Assembly: GCA_963925895.1 (NCBI GenBank)
Contig: CAWUVH010000009.1
Coordinates: 1-64,000 of the forward strand
Direction of reading: 5' to 3'
DNA from: Eutrophovita sp913057845
Lineage (GTDB): Bacteria > Pseudomonadota > Gammaproteobacteria > Burkholderiales > Eutrophovitaceae
DNA length: 64,000 nucleotides
Shown here: positions 16,944 through 26,900 of the stretch, in pieces
Layout: every line of letters starts with the position of its first letter
How positions within the stretch are numbered: position 1 is the stretch's first letter
Notes under the pieces: generated by a model
What the model was told of the DNA's origin: nothing
The model's input: only the letters and a program-made list of their open reading frames with translations
Database searches by the model: none
Position numbers and translations under genes: made by a program

Positions 16944-17897
16944 TCAAACAACAGATGGTGACAACTGCAATAATCTCTCTGCAAGTTTTTCGCCTGTCGC
17001 GAGCGCCGCTGACGTCATGATGTCGAGATTTCCGGCATAAGAAGGTAAATAATGAGCCGCTCCTTCAACTTGAAGAAACACCGTAGTCTTAATGCCGCTG
17101 ATCTGCCCGACGCCAGAAATATGGCACGGGTTATCGGGAACAAATTCTTCGAATTGAACACGCTGTTTGAGACGATACCCAGGGACATACGCATGAACCT
17201 TAGCGACCATGTCCTCAATGGCTTGCTCAATTTTTACAGTATCAACTTTCGAAGACAAAACATAAACCGTATCCCGCATGAGCATTGGTGGCTCTGCTGG
17301 ATTCAAAACAATAATCGCCTTTCCTTTTCTAGCTCCGCCAATAACCTCAAGTCCTTTCGAGGTGGTTTCCGTGAATTCGTCGATATTTGCACGAGTTCCA
17401 GGCCCTGCTGAACGACTGGAAATTGATGCAATTATTTCAGCGTAGTGAACCTCAGCCACACTGGAGACCGCAGCCACAATCGGGATAGTAGCCTGCCCGC
17501 CGCACGTCACCATATTCACGTTCAACTCATCGAGGTGTTGCGTTAGATTAACCACCGGCACGCAATACGGACCAATTGCCGCTGGCGTCAAATCCACCAT
17601 CCTTACGCCAGGTTTAACAGTCCGAATAAGTCGATCATTCTCAATGTGTGCGCTGGCCGAAGTCGCATCGAACACCAGATCGATCCCCGACATAATATCG
17701 TGGCCTGTCAATCCCGAAACACCTTCAGAAGTTGTCATAACACCAAGTCGTCTTGCTCGCTCCAAGCCGTCCGACTTCGGATCGATGCCAACCAAAGCTG
17801 CCATTTCGATGAATTGACCCTGACTCATGATCTTCATCATCAAATCTGTACCGATATTGCCAGATCCAATAATCGCTGCTTTGACTTTTTTCATCAT
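16944..17897 (-). CDS. mhpF: Acetaldehyde dehydrogenase, CoA-acylating (DmpF/BphJ/MhpF type)
   Basis: Converts acetaldehyde from the partner aldolase to acetyl-CoA with NAD and CoA. The 317-residue protein has the NAD motif GSGNIG at 11-16, the catalytic Cys132 in MVTCGGQATIP, and the SSRSAGPGTRANIDEFTETT block typical of the family. The gene pair is the compact aldolase-dehydrogenase unit known to channel acetaldehyde. No ring-cleavage dioxygenase is adjacent; an MhpD-like hydratase is about 26 kb away at 43460. Confidence 0.95.
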   Translation of the reverse strand: MMKKVKAAIIGSGNIGTDLMMKIMSQGQFIEMAALVGIDPKSDGLERARRLGVMTTSEGVSGLTGHDIMSGIDLVFDATSASAHIENDRLIRTVKPGVRMVDLTPAAIGPYCVPVVNLTQHLDELNVNMVTCGGQATIPIVAAVSSVAEVHYAEIIASISSRSAGPGTRANIDEFTETTSKGLEVIGGARKGKAIIVLNPAEPPMLMRDTVYVLSSKVDTVKIEQAIEDMVAKVHAYVPGYRLKQRVQFEEFVPDNPCHISGVGQISGIKTTVFLQVEGAAHYLPSYAGNLDIMTSAALATGEKLAERLLQLSPSVV

Positions 17898-18093
17898 CTA
17901 TGCCCCCCGTGATTTCTTTGCTAAACAGCACCCTAAGCAATAGTTTTGAAGGTCGCTTATATTGAGCGCCCTGCAAAGAGGTACGTTTTGAGACATTATA
18001 ATCACCTAAACACGTTCCTGTAATTTCGCCTCAAAGAATTGAAATAGCGCTAGAACATAATATCTTCTATCAATTTAAGACAAGGTTATCATC

Positions 18094-18828
18094 ATGAATC
18101 AGTTAGACATGAAGGGAAGGACAGCGATTGTGACTGGAGGCGCCTCAGGCATTGGCGAAGCAACAGTCCGAAGAATGATCTCGTCTGGAGCAACCGTGAT
18201 CATTTGGGATATGCAAACGGACAAGTTTAAACAATTCGAAAAACTATCACGGTGCATCAAAGTCAATATTGCCGATGAGGCCGACGTACATCGCGCGCTT
18301 GAGGAAACACTCGAGTCTCACCCCAAGATCGACATTCTAGTTAACTCAGCTGGCATTAACGGTGTTAATGAAGTGTTACACAAGTACCCTACTGATATTT
18401 GGAGACAAGTGATCGACGTCAATCTAATCGGTGTTTTCCTCGTCTGTAAAGCAATCGTACCCCACATGATTGAAAACTCGTATGGACGAGTCGTCAACGT
18501 CTCTTCAGTGGCAGGTAAAGAAGGTAACCCAACCGCATCGGCTTACTCTGCATCAAAAGCTGGCGTCATTGCGCTGACGCGGTCGTTGGGCAAAGAACTC
18601 GCGACGTCAGGTGTGCTCGTGAATGCCGTGACACCAACGACTGTCGACACACCACTTCTCGAACAAGTGCCACAAAGTCATATTGATTATATGAGATCAA
18701 AAATACCAATGGGGCGGCTTGGAACTGCGGAGGAACTCGCGTCCTTAATTACGTGGCTATGCACCGAAGACTGCTCATTCAGCACAGCTGCTGTATTTGA
18801 TGCTTCCGGGGGCAGGACAACTTACTAA
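18094..18828 (+). CDS. SDR family oxidoreductase
   Basis: Classical short-chain dehydrogenase of 244 residues: cofactor motif TGGASGIGEA near residue 12, NSAG in the NAG position, catalytic Ser in NVSSVAG and SAYSASKAG (YxxxK). The Asp at the end of strand 2 (IIWDMQ) favours NAD(H). It starts the plus-strand set SDR, Zn-ADH, Ldh family, RraA, probably an operon divergent from mhpFE. Substrate unknown. Confidence 0.85.
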   Translation: MNQLDMKGRTAIVTGGASGIGEATVRRMISSGATVIIWDMQTDKFKQFEKLSRCIKVNIADEADVHRALEETLESHPKIDILVNSAGINGVNEVLHKYPTDIWRQVIDVNLIGVFLVCKAIVPHMIENSYGRVVNVSSVAGKEGNPTASAYSASKAGVIALTRSLGKELATSGVLVNAVTPTTVDTPLLEQVPQSHIDYMRSKIPMGRLGTAEELASLITWLCTEDCSFSTAAVFDASGGRTTY

Positions 18829-18854
18829 CTATTCTAGAAACTTAAGGAAACACC

Positions 18855-19979
18855 ATGAAAATGAAAGCAGCGGTCATTCGTCAAATGGGAGCACCACAAC
18901 CCTATGCAGAATCTAAACCTTTAAAGATTGAGGAAGTAGAAATTGCCTCTCCCCAGGAACGAGAACTGCTCGTACAAATTAAAGCAGCCAGTCTCTGTCA
19001 TTCGGATCTATCAAGCATAAACGGTAACAGACCAAGGCCGACCCCCATGATTCTGGGTCATGAAGCAGCAGGCATTGTCGTCGAGTGCGGGTCGGGAGTC
19101 ACAGACATTGAGGCTGGAGACCATGTGGCGTTAATCTTCGCCCCCAGTTGTGGCGAGTGCATTTCATGCAAAGAGGGCCGCCCGGGGCAATGTGAACCCG
19201 GACAGCAGTCCAACGGCGCCGGCACACTGCTTGGTGGTGGCATTCGCCTCAGTCAGAATGGCGAACCGGTTTACCATCATGTTGGGGTGTCCGCATTTGC
19301 CGAATACTGTGTGGTCAATCGAGGGTCTGCCGTAAAAATTGATAAGAGCCTGCCGTTTGATGAAGCTGCATTATTTGGCTGTGCCGTGCTCACTGGAGTT
19401 GGGGCCGCACTTAATACCGCAGGCGTATTTCCAGGCGCCACCGTAGGCGTTGTTGGCTTAGGCGGTGTCGGCCTGAATGCATTGCTTGGTGCAAAAGTTG
19501 CTGGCGCGAGTCAAATCATCGCTATCGATGTACATGACGACAAACTCGACATCGCAAAAAGACTCGGCGCGACCGCGACCGTAAATGCCAAAGATGACAA
19601 AGCTATTGAAAAAGTCAAAGAGTTAACGCAGGGCGGAGTTGATTTCGGTTTTGAAATGGCCGGATCCGTGCAGGCCATGGAATTAGCTTATCGCATCACA
19701 CGCAGAGGTGGCACGACTGTTACCGCGGGACTTCCTCACCCAGAGGCGCGTTGGGAGTTGCAGCACGTCAATTTAACTGCGGAAGAGCGCACCGTAAAAG
19801 GCAGTTACGTAGGATCATGCGTTCCCGCTAGAGATGTGCCTCGCTACATTGACTTATACAAACGTGGGATGTTGCCTGTCGATCAACTTTTGAGTGACCA
19901 TATAAAACTAGAAGACATTAATGAAGGGTTCGATAGACTGCAATCAGGACATACCGTTCGACAAATCATAATGATGTAA
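18855..19979 (+). CDS. Zinc-dependent alcohol dehydrogenase (MDR family)
   Basis: Medium-chain NAD(P)-dependent alcohol dehydrogenase of 374 residues. Catalytic zinc residues are Cys48 (LCHSD) and His69/Glu70 (GHEAAG); structural zinc cysteines are Cys99, 102, 105 and 113. The nucleotide motif VGVVGLGGVGLNAL is intact. The sequence resembles the class III/aryl-alcohol dehydrogenase group. It follows the SDR by 26 bases and precedes the Ldh-family gene by 14, so it belongs to the same operon. Substrate unknown. Confidence 0.88.
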   Translation: MKMKAAVIRQMGAPQPYAESKPLKIEEVEIASPQERELLVQIKAASLCHSDLSSINGNRPRPTPMILGHEAAGIVVECGSGVTDIEAGDHVALIFAPSCGECISCKEGRPGQCEPGQQSNGAGTLLGGGIRLSQNGEPVYHHVGVSAFAEYCVVNRGSAVKIDKSLPFDEAALFGCAVLTGVGAALNTAGVFPGATVGVVGLGGVGLNALLGAKVAGASQIIAIDVHDDKLDIAKRLGATATVNAKDDKAIEKVKELTQGGVDFGFEMAGSVQAMELAYRITRRGGTTVTAGLPHPEARWELQHVNLTAEERTVKGSYVGSCVPARDVPRYIDLYKRGMLPVDQLLSDHIKLEDINEGFDRLQSGHTVRQIIMM

Positions 19980-19993
19980 CGCGGATTCACACA

Positions 19994-21076
19994 TTGAGCA
20001 CTGATAACTCAACTAATACAAAGGCAGACCGCTACGACCATGGCGTTTTAAAGGGATTTGCCTCATCCCTGTTAACAGCCTCAGGAATGGAGCCGAGTAA
20101 ATCTGCTGTGATCGCGGACGTCCTCTTAGAAGGAGACTTACTCGGTCATGACACGCACGGCTTGCAACTACTTGCGCCTTACCTCTCCGACATCAAATCG
20201 GGGGCTATGGCGACTCATGGGGAACCACGGGTCATCAGCGATCTTCCAGCTGCAATCGCTTGGGACGGCAAAAGATTGCCAGGAACCTGGCTCACGTCCA
20301 AAGCGCTCGATCTAGCGATCAATCGGGCAGAAACCTACGGCACATGTACGGTAACGATTGCTGGAGGACACCATATCGCGTGCCTTGCCGCCTACCTCCT
20401 TAAGGCGACTGAGAAAAACATGGTCGCAATTATTATGACTTCCGCCCCTGAGAATAAATCGGTCGCACCGTATGGCGGCAAAACGGGAACTCTGACTCCC
20501 AATCCGATCGCGGCCGGATGGCCGACCGGTGATCTACCCGTATTGATCGATGTGTCAACCTCGATCACAACGAACGGTATGGTTGGGCGCACAGCGAAGT
20601 CAGAAGAAAAGCTATCAGGGCCGTGGCTTATTGACCAAAAGGGACAACCGACCAATGACCCAACCGTCATGACATCCGAACCTTCGGGCGCCTTATTGCC
20701 GATTGGCGGTTTGGAGTATGGACACAAAGGCTTTGCGCTCGGATTGCTGGTTGAGGCATTAACCCAAGGGTTGTCAGGACACGGGCGAGCCGACTTAGTC
20801 GATGCATGGACAGGAGAGGTCTTTCTGCAAGTGTTGAATCCTGTCTTATTCGGGGGTATTAGTCAGTTTGTGAGACAAGCCAGTTGGATCACGGAGGCCT
20901 GCCTGAACTCAACGCCTATTGACCCAGAATCCCCAGTGCGTATGCCAGGTCAACAAGGCATAAAGAACCGTCAGTACCAAATGAGTCACGGAGTCACACT
21001 TCATCCGTCAATCATGCCCGCACTGATCACTTGGTCACAAGAAAAAGGGGTGGATATGCCATCCCCGATAAAATAA
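19994..21076 (+). CDS. Ldh family (malate/L-lactate dehydrogenase-like) oxidoreductase
   Basis: NAD(P)-dependent 2-oxoacid/2-hydroxyacid oxidoreductase of the Ldh_2 family (which also includes ureidoglycolate and sulfolactate dehydrogenases). The 360 residues include the family pattern EGDLLGHDTHGLQLLAPYL near residue 46 and GGLEYGHKGFALGLLVE. The start is a TTG at 19994 with only a weak GCGGA upstream; no better in-frame start is seen. It could reduce or oxidise a 2-oxo acid made by neighbouring aldolases. Confidence 0.85.
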   Translation: MSTDNSTNTKADRYDHGVLKGFASSLLTASGMEPSKSAVIADVLLEGDLLGHDTHGLQLLAPYLSDIKSGAMATHGEPRVISDLPAAIAWDGKRLPGTWLTSKALDLAINRAETYGTCTVTIAGGHHIACLAAYLLKATEKNMVAIIMTSAPENKSVAPYGGKTGTLTPNPIAAGWPTGDLPVLIDVSTSITTNGMVGRTAKSEEKLSGPWLIDQKGQPTNDPTVMTSEPSGALLPIGGLEYGHKGFALGLLVEALTQGLSGHGRADLVDAWTGEVFLQVLNPVLFGGISQFVRQASWITEACLNSTPIDPESPVRMPGQQGIKNRQYQMSHGVTLHPSIMPALITWSQEKGVDMPSPIK

Positions 21077-21126
21077 GTGCTGCCGCGTCACATTCGTATG
21101 AATATCCCTCACTGGTAGTAATTTTT

Positions 21127-21780
21127 ATGGAGACACGAACACTGAGGAACAGACTTTCTCAACTACATGCTTCAGCCGTCCATGACGTATTAAGCCAGTT
21201 TGGATGTGAGAACTTCGTACTGCCACCCACGATCAAACCATTAAATAAGCAACAGAAATTAGCTGGGCCTATCTTCACGATTGAGGGGCGACTTACCACG
21301 TCGCATACCCCACACGAAACCTTGATCGAGTGGACGTCTTTGCTCTCAAGCATCCCGCCAAATTATGTCGCGGTGTGTCAACCCAACACCAGTGAAGTTG
21401 CGCTAATGGGTGAACTGTCAGCCGAAACGCTGCAAAAACGCGGCGTCATCGGCTATCTGGTAGATGGCGGTTGTCGCGATGTATCGATTATCAACGGACT
21501 CAATTTTCCTGTGTTCCATTCCTTCAACACACCAAAAGACATTGTTGGCCGTTGGATTCCGACCAAACTCGGCGGTCCGATTGTCATCGGTGATTGCTTA
21601 ATTCAAAAAGAGGACTACATCCTGGCGGACTTAGATGGCGCGGTAGTCATTCCCAACAAGCACTTAGAAGCAACGATCACTCAGGCGGAACTGGTTTTGA
21701 ATACGGAAAATGCTGTTAGAGAAGCCATCATGGCCGGTGTAGACCCAAAAGAAGCTTACTTAAAATTTGGAAAATTTTAA
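21127..21780 (+). CDS. RraA family protein, 4-hydroxy-4-methyl-2-oxoglutarate aldolase-like
   Basis: The 217-residue protein has the RraA/HMG-aldolase fold signature GYLVDGGCRDVS and the later DLDGAVVIP. Members include 4-hydroxy-4-methyl-2-oxoglutarate/oxaloacetate aldolases and the RNase E inhibitor RraA; the catabolic neighbourhood favours an aldolase or decarboxylase. I chose the ATG at 21127 rather than an upstream one at 21031 that would overlap the previous gene. A clear RBS is not visible. Confidence 0.78.
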   Translation: METRTLRNRLSQLHASAVHDVLSQFGCENFVLPPTIKPLNKQQKLAGPIFTIEGRLTTSHTPHETLIEWTSLLSSIPPNYVAVCQPNTSEVALMGELSAETLQKRGVIGYLVDGGCRDVSIINGLNFPVFHSFNTPKDIVGRWIPTKLGGPIVIGDCLIQKEDYILADLDGAVVIPNKHLEATITQAELVLNTENAVREAIMAGVDPKEAYLKFGKF

Positions 21781-21919
21781 TCGAAAAAAATCAGAGAACT
21801 ACTTGAGCTGCGAAATTTACGAATTAACACGAGACAATAGAATTTAGTATTAACATAGACAATAAAACACAATCTAAAATGTCATTACTTTAGTAGGAAT
21901 TTAAAATTTTGGAGGAATT

Positions 21920-24523
21920 ATGCGGAACTACATTGAATTAATCGTCCGGTTGCGCTGGCTCGTTATCGCGGTCATTCTTGGATTAACGGTTTTTTTCGTA
22001 AAAAACCTCGGGAACCTGACCGTTATCATTGACCCAAATACTATTGTTCCCCAATCTCATCCTTTCGTATCAACCACTCTTAAGATCGAAGAAGTATTTG
22101 GATCACGATACGTTGCCGCGATAGGCGTGACTGCAAAAGATGGCGATGTGTTCCAGCCTGAGATTCTTGCCAAAGTCCAACGAATTACGCAAAGACTGAG
22201 CGAGACACCACGAGTTGTTCAAACAAACCTGTTATCGGTGGCGGCCAGCAGAGTCAAGGATATCAAAGGTACCGAGGATGGGATGCAAGTCCAACAGATG
22301 ATGGAGGAAGTGCCGACTACACCTGAGGGTTTGGCGGCCTTGAAAGAGGCATTACTTCGCAATAATTCGTATATGAATTCGGTTGTCTCAGAGGACTTTA
22401 AAACCCTAACAATCCTCGCCGAGGTCAGAGATGCATCTCCCGAAGATAAAAAAGAAGGTCGCGTCGGGTTTACATATGTCTCGGATCGCATCAGTGAAGC
22501 TGTTGACCCAGAGCGAGATGACTCAGTCACCATTGAAGTTACGGGGTACCCCCCTTTTATAGCGTTAATCGAGAAATTTGCTGAAAGAACCCCTTTCTTA
22601 TTAATGATTGCGATAATCATTATCGGGATTATTCATTTTGAGGCATTTCGAACCCTACAAGGCTTAATACTTCCATTAGTGACCCCTATAATCGCAGTGA
22701 TCTGGGCGCTGGGTTTCATGGGACTCGCGAATGTCCCGCTGGATATATTTAATACGTTAACGCCAACATTAGTCCTGGCAGTTGGCGCCGGACATGCCGT
22801 GCAGCTGCTGAAGAGGTACTACGAAGAATACAATAATGCCCAACCAAATGGGGCTCAATATACGAAAACAAAATTCTTCGATGTGAGCCGTATTCTTGGT
22901 AAGCTATCACCGATCATGCTTGGCGTTCCGGTCTTATGGGGACTTTACAAAGGCTTTCAAACAGGTGAACTCAGCGACGGGGTGTCGGCAACTCTCCAGG
23001 TAGGTTCGGTCTCACTGATACCGGTTTGGCTATTTTTCCTTTGGGCATCAATACGATTAATTATTTATATTTTCAAACCGAAGCGTATCGTTGCCGATGA
23101 CGCCAGCATTTCCGCAAATCGCCAAGCTGTTATTGACTCTATCGTAAAAATTGGCCCTGTCATGCTGACGGCAGGCATCGTAGCATCTTGCGGGTTTTTC
23201 TCGCTAATGGTTTTTGACATAGTGTCCATCAGGGTTTTTGGTATATTTTCTGGCATTGGAATCCTTAGTATCTTAATCGTTGAAATGACATTCATTCCAG
23301 CGCTAAGAGCCATTCTTCCACCTCCAAGCCAAGGCGAAACCAACTTAGAGCGGGAGGAAAGAGTATGGGACAGAATCACTGGTTTTTATGCGAGAACCAT
23401 TCTCGGCCCAAATAGAAAACATATCTTTAGTATTACAGCGGTTTTAATAGTTGTTTCTATTTATGGGATGTCAAAATTGAGTATCGAAAGTTCTTTAAAA
23501 GGCTATTTCTCGCCAGACTTAGAGGTGATGCAAAACGATCGTGCGCTTAATGAGCGAATGGCAGGAACCAATACGATTTATCTTATGATTGAAGGCGAGG
23601 AACAAGACGCCATTAAAGATCCGGCTGTTCTAAAAGCGATGGATCAATTAGCTCGATTTATCGAAACTGAACCCAATATCGGTAAGGTTATGTCCATAGC
23701 TGACTTCATTAAACAAATGAACAAGTCAATGCATGCTGACGATCCTAGTTATTATCGGATACCAGACAACAGAAACACGATAGCTGAATACTTATTGATC
23801 TACTCTATGTCGGGCTCACCTGGGGATTTTGATCCGTACGTAGACTACGACTACAAGTTAGCCAATATGGTCGTATTTACTCACAGCGACAACACCACCG
23901 ACATGCTTACTCTATGGAGCAATATTCAGAATTTCGTTGATGAAAACTTTCCATCAACAGTGACTGTGAATGTTGGAGGGAGCGTTGCTCAAAGTGCGGC
24001 TCTAGCAGAAGTTATCGTGAAGGATAAACTGCTTAATATTGCTCAAATTGCCGGAGTGGTGTTTTTGTTCGCCTCAATTATTTTCCGAACCCCGGTAGCT
24101 GGATTACTCGTCGTCACGCCATTGCTACTCTCTGTTTTAACTAATATGGGGCTAATGGGCATACTGGGGCTGAGTTTAAATATCCCTACCGCGTTAGTAT
24201 CCTCACTAGCTATCGGAATTGGAGCAGACTATGCGATATATATGCTTTTCCGTCTGAGAGAGGAGCTTGCGAAAGGTACAGGAGTCGATGAAGCCTTTCA
24301 TAAAGTGCTTCGTACTGCTGGGACGGCTTGCTTGTTTGTAGCAGCGGCTGTGACTGGAGGGTATGCCGTGCAAGCATTCTCGCGCGGATACTACCCGCAT
24401 ACCTGGACGGCATTTTTAATAGGTACAGCGATGATTGTAAGCGTTACAGCAGCTCTTACAGTAATGCCGTCTCTGATACTCAAATTCAGACCAAAATTCA
24501 TCTTTGATGGAGTAAAAAAATGA
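21920..24523 (+). CDS. RND/MMPL family inner-membrane transporter
   Basis: Large membrane transporter of 867 residues with the two-fold RND layout: a first transmembrane helix (WLVIAVILGLTVFFV), a periplasmic domain, a helix bundle containing LAVGAGHAVQLLKRYYEE, then the same pattern again ending with IGIGADYAIYMLFRLREEL. It belongs to the MMPL-like subgroup that occurs beside LolA-like and DUF1302-type proteins. A strong RBS (GGAGGAATT) precedes the ATG. It overlaps the next gene by four bases. Lipid or hydrophobic-substrate movement is plausible, unproven. Confidence 0.88.
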   Translation: MRNYIELIVRLRWLVIAVILGLTVFFVKNLGNLTVIIDPNTIVPQSHPFVSTTLKIEEVFGSRYVAAIGVTAKDGDVFQPEILAKVQRITQRLSETPRVVQTNLLSVAASRVKDIKGTEDGMQVQQMMEEVPTTPEGLAALKEALLRNNSYMNSVVSEDFKTLTILAEVRDASPEDKKEGRVGFTYVSDRISEAVDPERDDSVTIEVTGYPPFIALIEKFAERTPFLLMIAIIIIGIIHFEAFRTLQGLILPLVTPIIAVIWALGFMGLANVPLDIFNTLTPTLVLAVGAGHAVQLLKRYYEEYNNAQPNGAQYTKTKFFDVSRILGKLSPIMLGVPVLWGLYKGFQTGELSDGVSATLQVGSVSLIPVWLFFLWASIRLIIYIFKPKRIVADDASISANRQAVIDSIVKIGPVMLTAGIVASCGFFSLMVFDIVSIRVFGIFSGIGILSILIVEMTFIPALRAILPPPSQGETNLEREERVWDRITGFYARTILGPNRKHIFSITAVLIVVSIYGMSKLSIESSLKGYFSPDLEVMQNDRALNERMAGTNTIYLMIEGEEQDAIKDPAVLKAMDQLARFIETEPNIGKVMSIADFIKQMNKSMHADDPSYYRIPDNRNTIAEYLLIYSMSGSPGDFDPYVDYDYKLANMVVFTHSDNTTDMLTLWSNIQNFVDENFPSTVTVNVGGSVAQSAALAEVIVKDKLLNIAQIAGVVFLFASIIFRTPVAGLLVVTPLLLSVLTNMGLMGILGLSLNIPTALVSSLAIGIGADYAIYMLFRLREELAKGTGVDEAFHKVLRTAGTACLFVAAAVTGGYAVQAFSRGYYPHTWTAFLIGTAMIVSVTAALTVMPSLILKFRPKFIFDGVKK

Positions 24524-25335
24524 AAATAAATGCAACAACGTTTGCATTCAATGCGACCTTTTTAGCACTTGGCACCATCTTCTGTCTCACGCCGCTGGCA
24601 AGTTTCGCTCAGTCTGCGGCTGAAATCATGGAAGAGAATTTCGTTGTAACTAAAGTTACGGACTCAGAATCCGAGAGCACATTCATTCTGAGAAATAAAT
24701 CAGGTAAAGAGCGCGTGCGTAAGACTTTCGGAACGACCAAGCTGCAAAAAAATGGGATTGACAATATGCGAATGACTCGATTTATCGAACCTACCGACGT
24801 TAGGGGTGTGGTTTCGCTGTTGATCGAACAATCTGAGAGGGACGATGATATTTGGCTTTATCTACCTAGTATGAAAAAAGTTCGAAGACTTGTTTCCAGT
24901 AATAAAAGAGATAGTTTTGTTGGGACTGACTTTTCATATGGGGACGTAATTGGGCATAAGGTTCAAGATTGGGACCATACCATTGCGGGAGAAGAGCTCA
25001 TTGACGGTTTTGAGTGCTATCTGATTGAGTCAACACCAAAAAACAAAACAACTGCGAAAAATACTGGTTACTCGAAACGCCTCTCTTGGATTCAAAAAGA
25101 AGCTTACGTAACACGTAAGGCAGAAATGTATAACCTATCGGGAGCGTTGTACAAGCAGATGAGCTTTAAAGATTTACAGCTTATCGAGCCAGATAAAAAC
25201 AGGTGGGCAGCAATGGAGTTAAGAGCAACTAACGTAATTTCAGGCCATTCAACCATTGTCAAAGTGGACAAACTAAAAGTGAATGTAGGAGTCAAAGATT
25301 CTTATTTCACAAAGCGATATATGGAAAGTGAATGA
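24520..25335 (+). CDS. LolA-like outer-membrane lipoprotein-sorting family protein
   Basis: Periplasmic protein of 271 residues with a signal peptide (ALGTIFCLTPLASFAQS, cut near residue 30). The mature part has the pattern DIWLYLPSMKKVRRLVSSNKRDSFVGTDFSYGD, typical of the LolA-fold family annotated as outer membrane lipoprotein-sorting protein. It is coupled to the MMPL gene in front and the outer-membrane barrel behind (ATGA overlaps on both sides), so it probably bridges the two membranes in a transport system for a hydrophobic compound. Confidence 0.85.
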   Translation: MKINATTFAFNATFLALGTIFCLTPLASFAQSAAEIMEENFVVTKVTDSESESTFILRNKSGKERVRKTFGTTKLQKNGIDNMRMTRFIEPTDVRGVVSLLIEQSERDDDIWLYLPSMKKVRRLVSSNKRDSFVGTDFSYGDVIGHKVQDWDHTIAGEELIDGFECYLIESTPKNKTTAKNTGYSKRLSWIQKEAYVTRKAEMYNLSGALYKQMSFKDLQLIEPDKNRWAAMELRATNVISGHSTIVKVDKLKVNVGVKDSYFTKRYMESE

Positions 25336-26711
25336 CTAGAGAGTTGTTGGTTTTTAAATCGAAGCGACTCCAAATTTATGGAGTCGCTTTTTTAATAGCT
25401 TTTTTATTCCTCAGCAATCAAAAAGCATTATCGCAAGATAATGACTCAGTTATGGCGGATGAGCCATCGTTGAGTCCAGAAATTAGTTTTGAAGGCGAGT
25501 ACGAAAAATCTAATGAAAATTGGTATTCACCGATGAAAGAGCTTGGAATCACAGGTTCATTACGGGGTGGGTATTGGTCATCAAATCGATTAAATAATAA
25601 TGAGAATAATCTCATTACGAGTTCGACATGGCTAACACTCGACAAACGCCTAAGACAAGGCCTCACGCTCTATGCAGATGGATATATTTATAACCAAGAC
25701 ACTTTTGGTAGTGAAAGCAGTGATCATCGCGTTAAAGAAATCTACGTTCACTTTCGATCCGGGGATTGGGATTACAGGCTTGGACGTCAAATCGTTGCTT
25801 GGGGCAGAGCCGATAGATTGAATCCCACAGACAACCTTACACCTCGAGATTTCACACTATTATCACCCGAAATTGATGAAGAGCGGATGGGAACAGAGGC
25901 TGTAAAAATCAGCAAGGTATTTGGAATGCATTCCAGTATCACAGGTGTTTGGCTTGTGAATTTTGAACCCAATCAACTCCCTCCCGCAAACACACCTGGA
26001 TTACAGTTTGTTCATAACATTCCTGAAGACCATCACCAATATGCAATAAAGTTTGATCAATCTGGAGGTAATGTTGATTGGTCTATTTCTTATTTTTCCG
26101 GGTTTGACCTGAATGCTGACTTAGCTATTACGGGAACCTCGGGTGCTGATATCTTGGTCCAACAACAATACAATAAGGTCAATGTTATAGGCGCTGATCT
26201 TGCGACGATCGTGGGTTCGAATCGGTATGCTATCGAAGCTGCGCACACGGAAACGAAAGATTCATCAGGGCTAGATGATTTTATAAAAAATTCATTCATG
26301 CATGTTGTCGTTGGTATTGAACGAGACTTTGGAAACAATTTAAGCGCTATTGTCCAAGGTATTTATCGAAAGATTGATGATTATAACGATCCCAGAGAAA
26401 TCGTTAATGAATCTCAAAGGGCGGTAGCTTCATTGGGCGCCCTAGCCAACCATCAACTTGACAAGGACGAATACGGCATTAGTTTCCGTGTGGGGAAAAA
26501 ATGGCTTAACGATACGCTTGAAGCCGAGTTTGCCGCCAGCACACTGCTCCAACGACATGGTTACGCTGTTCGCCCAAAGGTGACCTATTCAATCAACGAT
26601 CATTTGAAAGCCACCACTGGTTTAGAATATTTTGATGGGGCTTCTGACACTATTTTTGGGCTTCAAAAGAACAATAAATCCGCATTCTCAGAACTCAGAT
26701 ATTTCTTTTAA
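25332..26711 (+). CDS. DUF1302-type outer-membrane beta-barrel protein
   Basis: Outer-membrane protein of 459 residues. A hydrophobic segment (YGVAFLIAFLFLSNQKALS) is the signal sequence. The body is beta-rich, with WDYRLGRQIVAWGRADRLNPTDNLTPRDFTLL, a hallmark of DUF1302-family proteins, and the C-terminus ends in aromatic ELRYFF, as needed for barrel assembly. It is the last gene of the three-gene coupled operon. DUF1302/MMPL/LolA-like sets are common in hydrocarbon- and steroid-degrading bacteria, so uptake or efflux of a hydrophobic substrate is the working guess. Confidence 0.85.
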   Translation: MTRELLVFKSKRLQIYGVAFLIAFLFLSNQKALSQDNDSVMADEPSLSPEISFEGEYEKSNENWYSPMKELGITGSLRGGYWSSNRLNNNENNLITSSTWLTLDKRLRQGLTLYADGYIYNQDTFGSESSDHRVKEIYVHFRSGDWDYRLGRQIVAWGRADRLNPTDNLTPRDFTLLSPEIDEERMGTEAVKISKVFGMHSSITGVWLVNFEPNQLPPANTPGLQFVHNIPEDHHQYAIKFDQSGGNVDWSISYFSGFDLNADLAITGTSGADILVQQQYNKVNVIGADLATIVGSNRYAIEAAHTETKDSSGLDDFIKNSFMHVVVGIERDFGNNLSAIVQGIYRKIDDYNDPREIVNESQRAVASLGALANHQLDKDEYGISFRVGKKWLNDTLEAEFAASTLLQRHGYAVRPKVTYSINDHLKATTGLEYFDGASDTIFGLQKNNKSAFSELRYFF

Positions 26712-26863
26712 ATCATTTCATCAACACAGCTCTCAAAAAGTCATATTAAAAACATATAGTTATACTTACAAAGTGGTTCATTGCCAATAATCTGATTCTG
26801 CGCCCAATTTCAAGTACATCTGCCTGCAGCGGATTGCGGTTTTAATATCCCTTAATAAGCCTC

Positions 26864-26891
26864 TTGACCACACTGACCAGTGGTATAGAAT
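26864..26891 (+). promoter_or_regulatory. Sigma-70 type promoter of the PQQ dehydrogenase gene
   Basis: TTGACC (26864-26869) and TAGAAT (26886-26891) are 16 bases apart, which puts the start near 26898. The spacer holds an imperfect dyad (CCACACT, AGTGG) that could be an operator. Confidence 0.6.
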
Positions 26892-26900
26892 AAATACATG

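Noticed and set aside
24206..24413. Two short minus-strand frames inside the MMPL gene
   Set aside because: They overlap a well-supported transmembrane coding region and have no ribosome binding sites.
26205..26225. GGTTCGAATC, resembling a tRNA T-arm
   Set aside because: It lies within the DUF1302 coding sequence and no acceptor, D or anticodon arms surround it.
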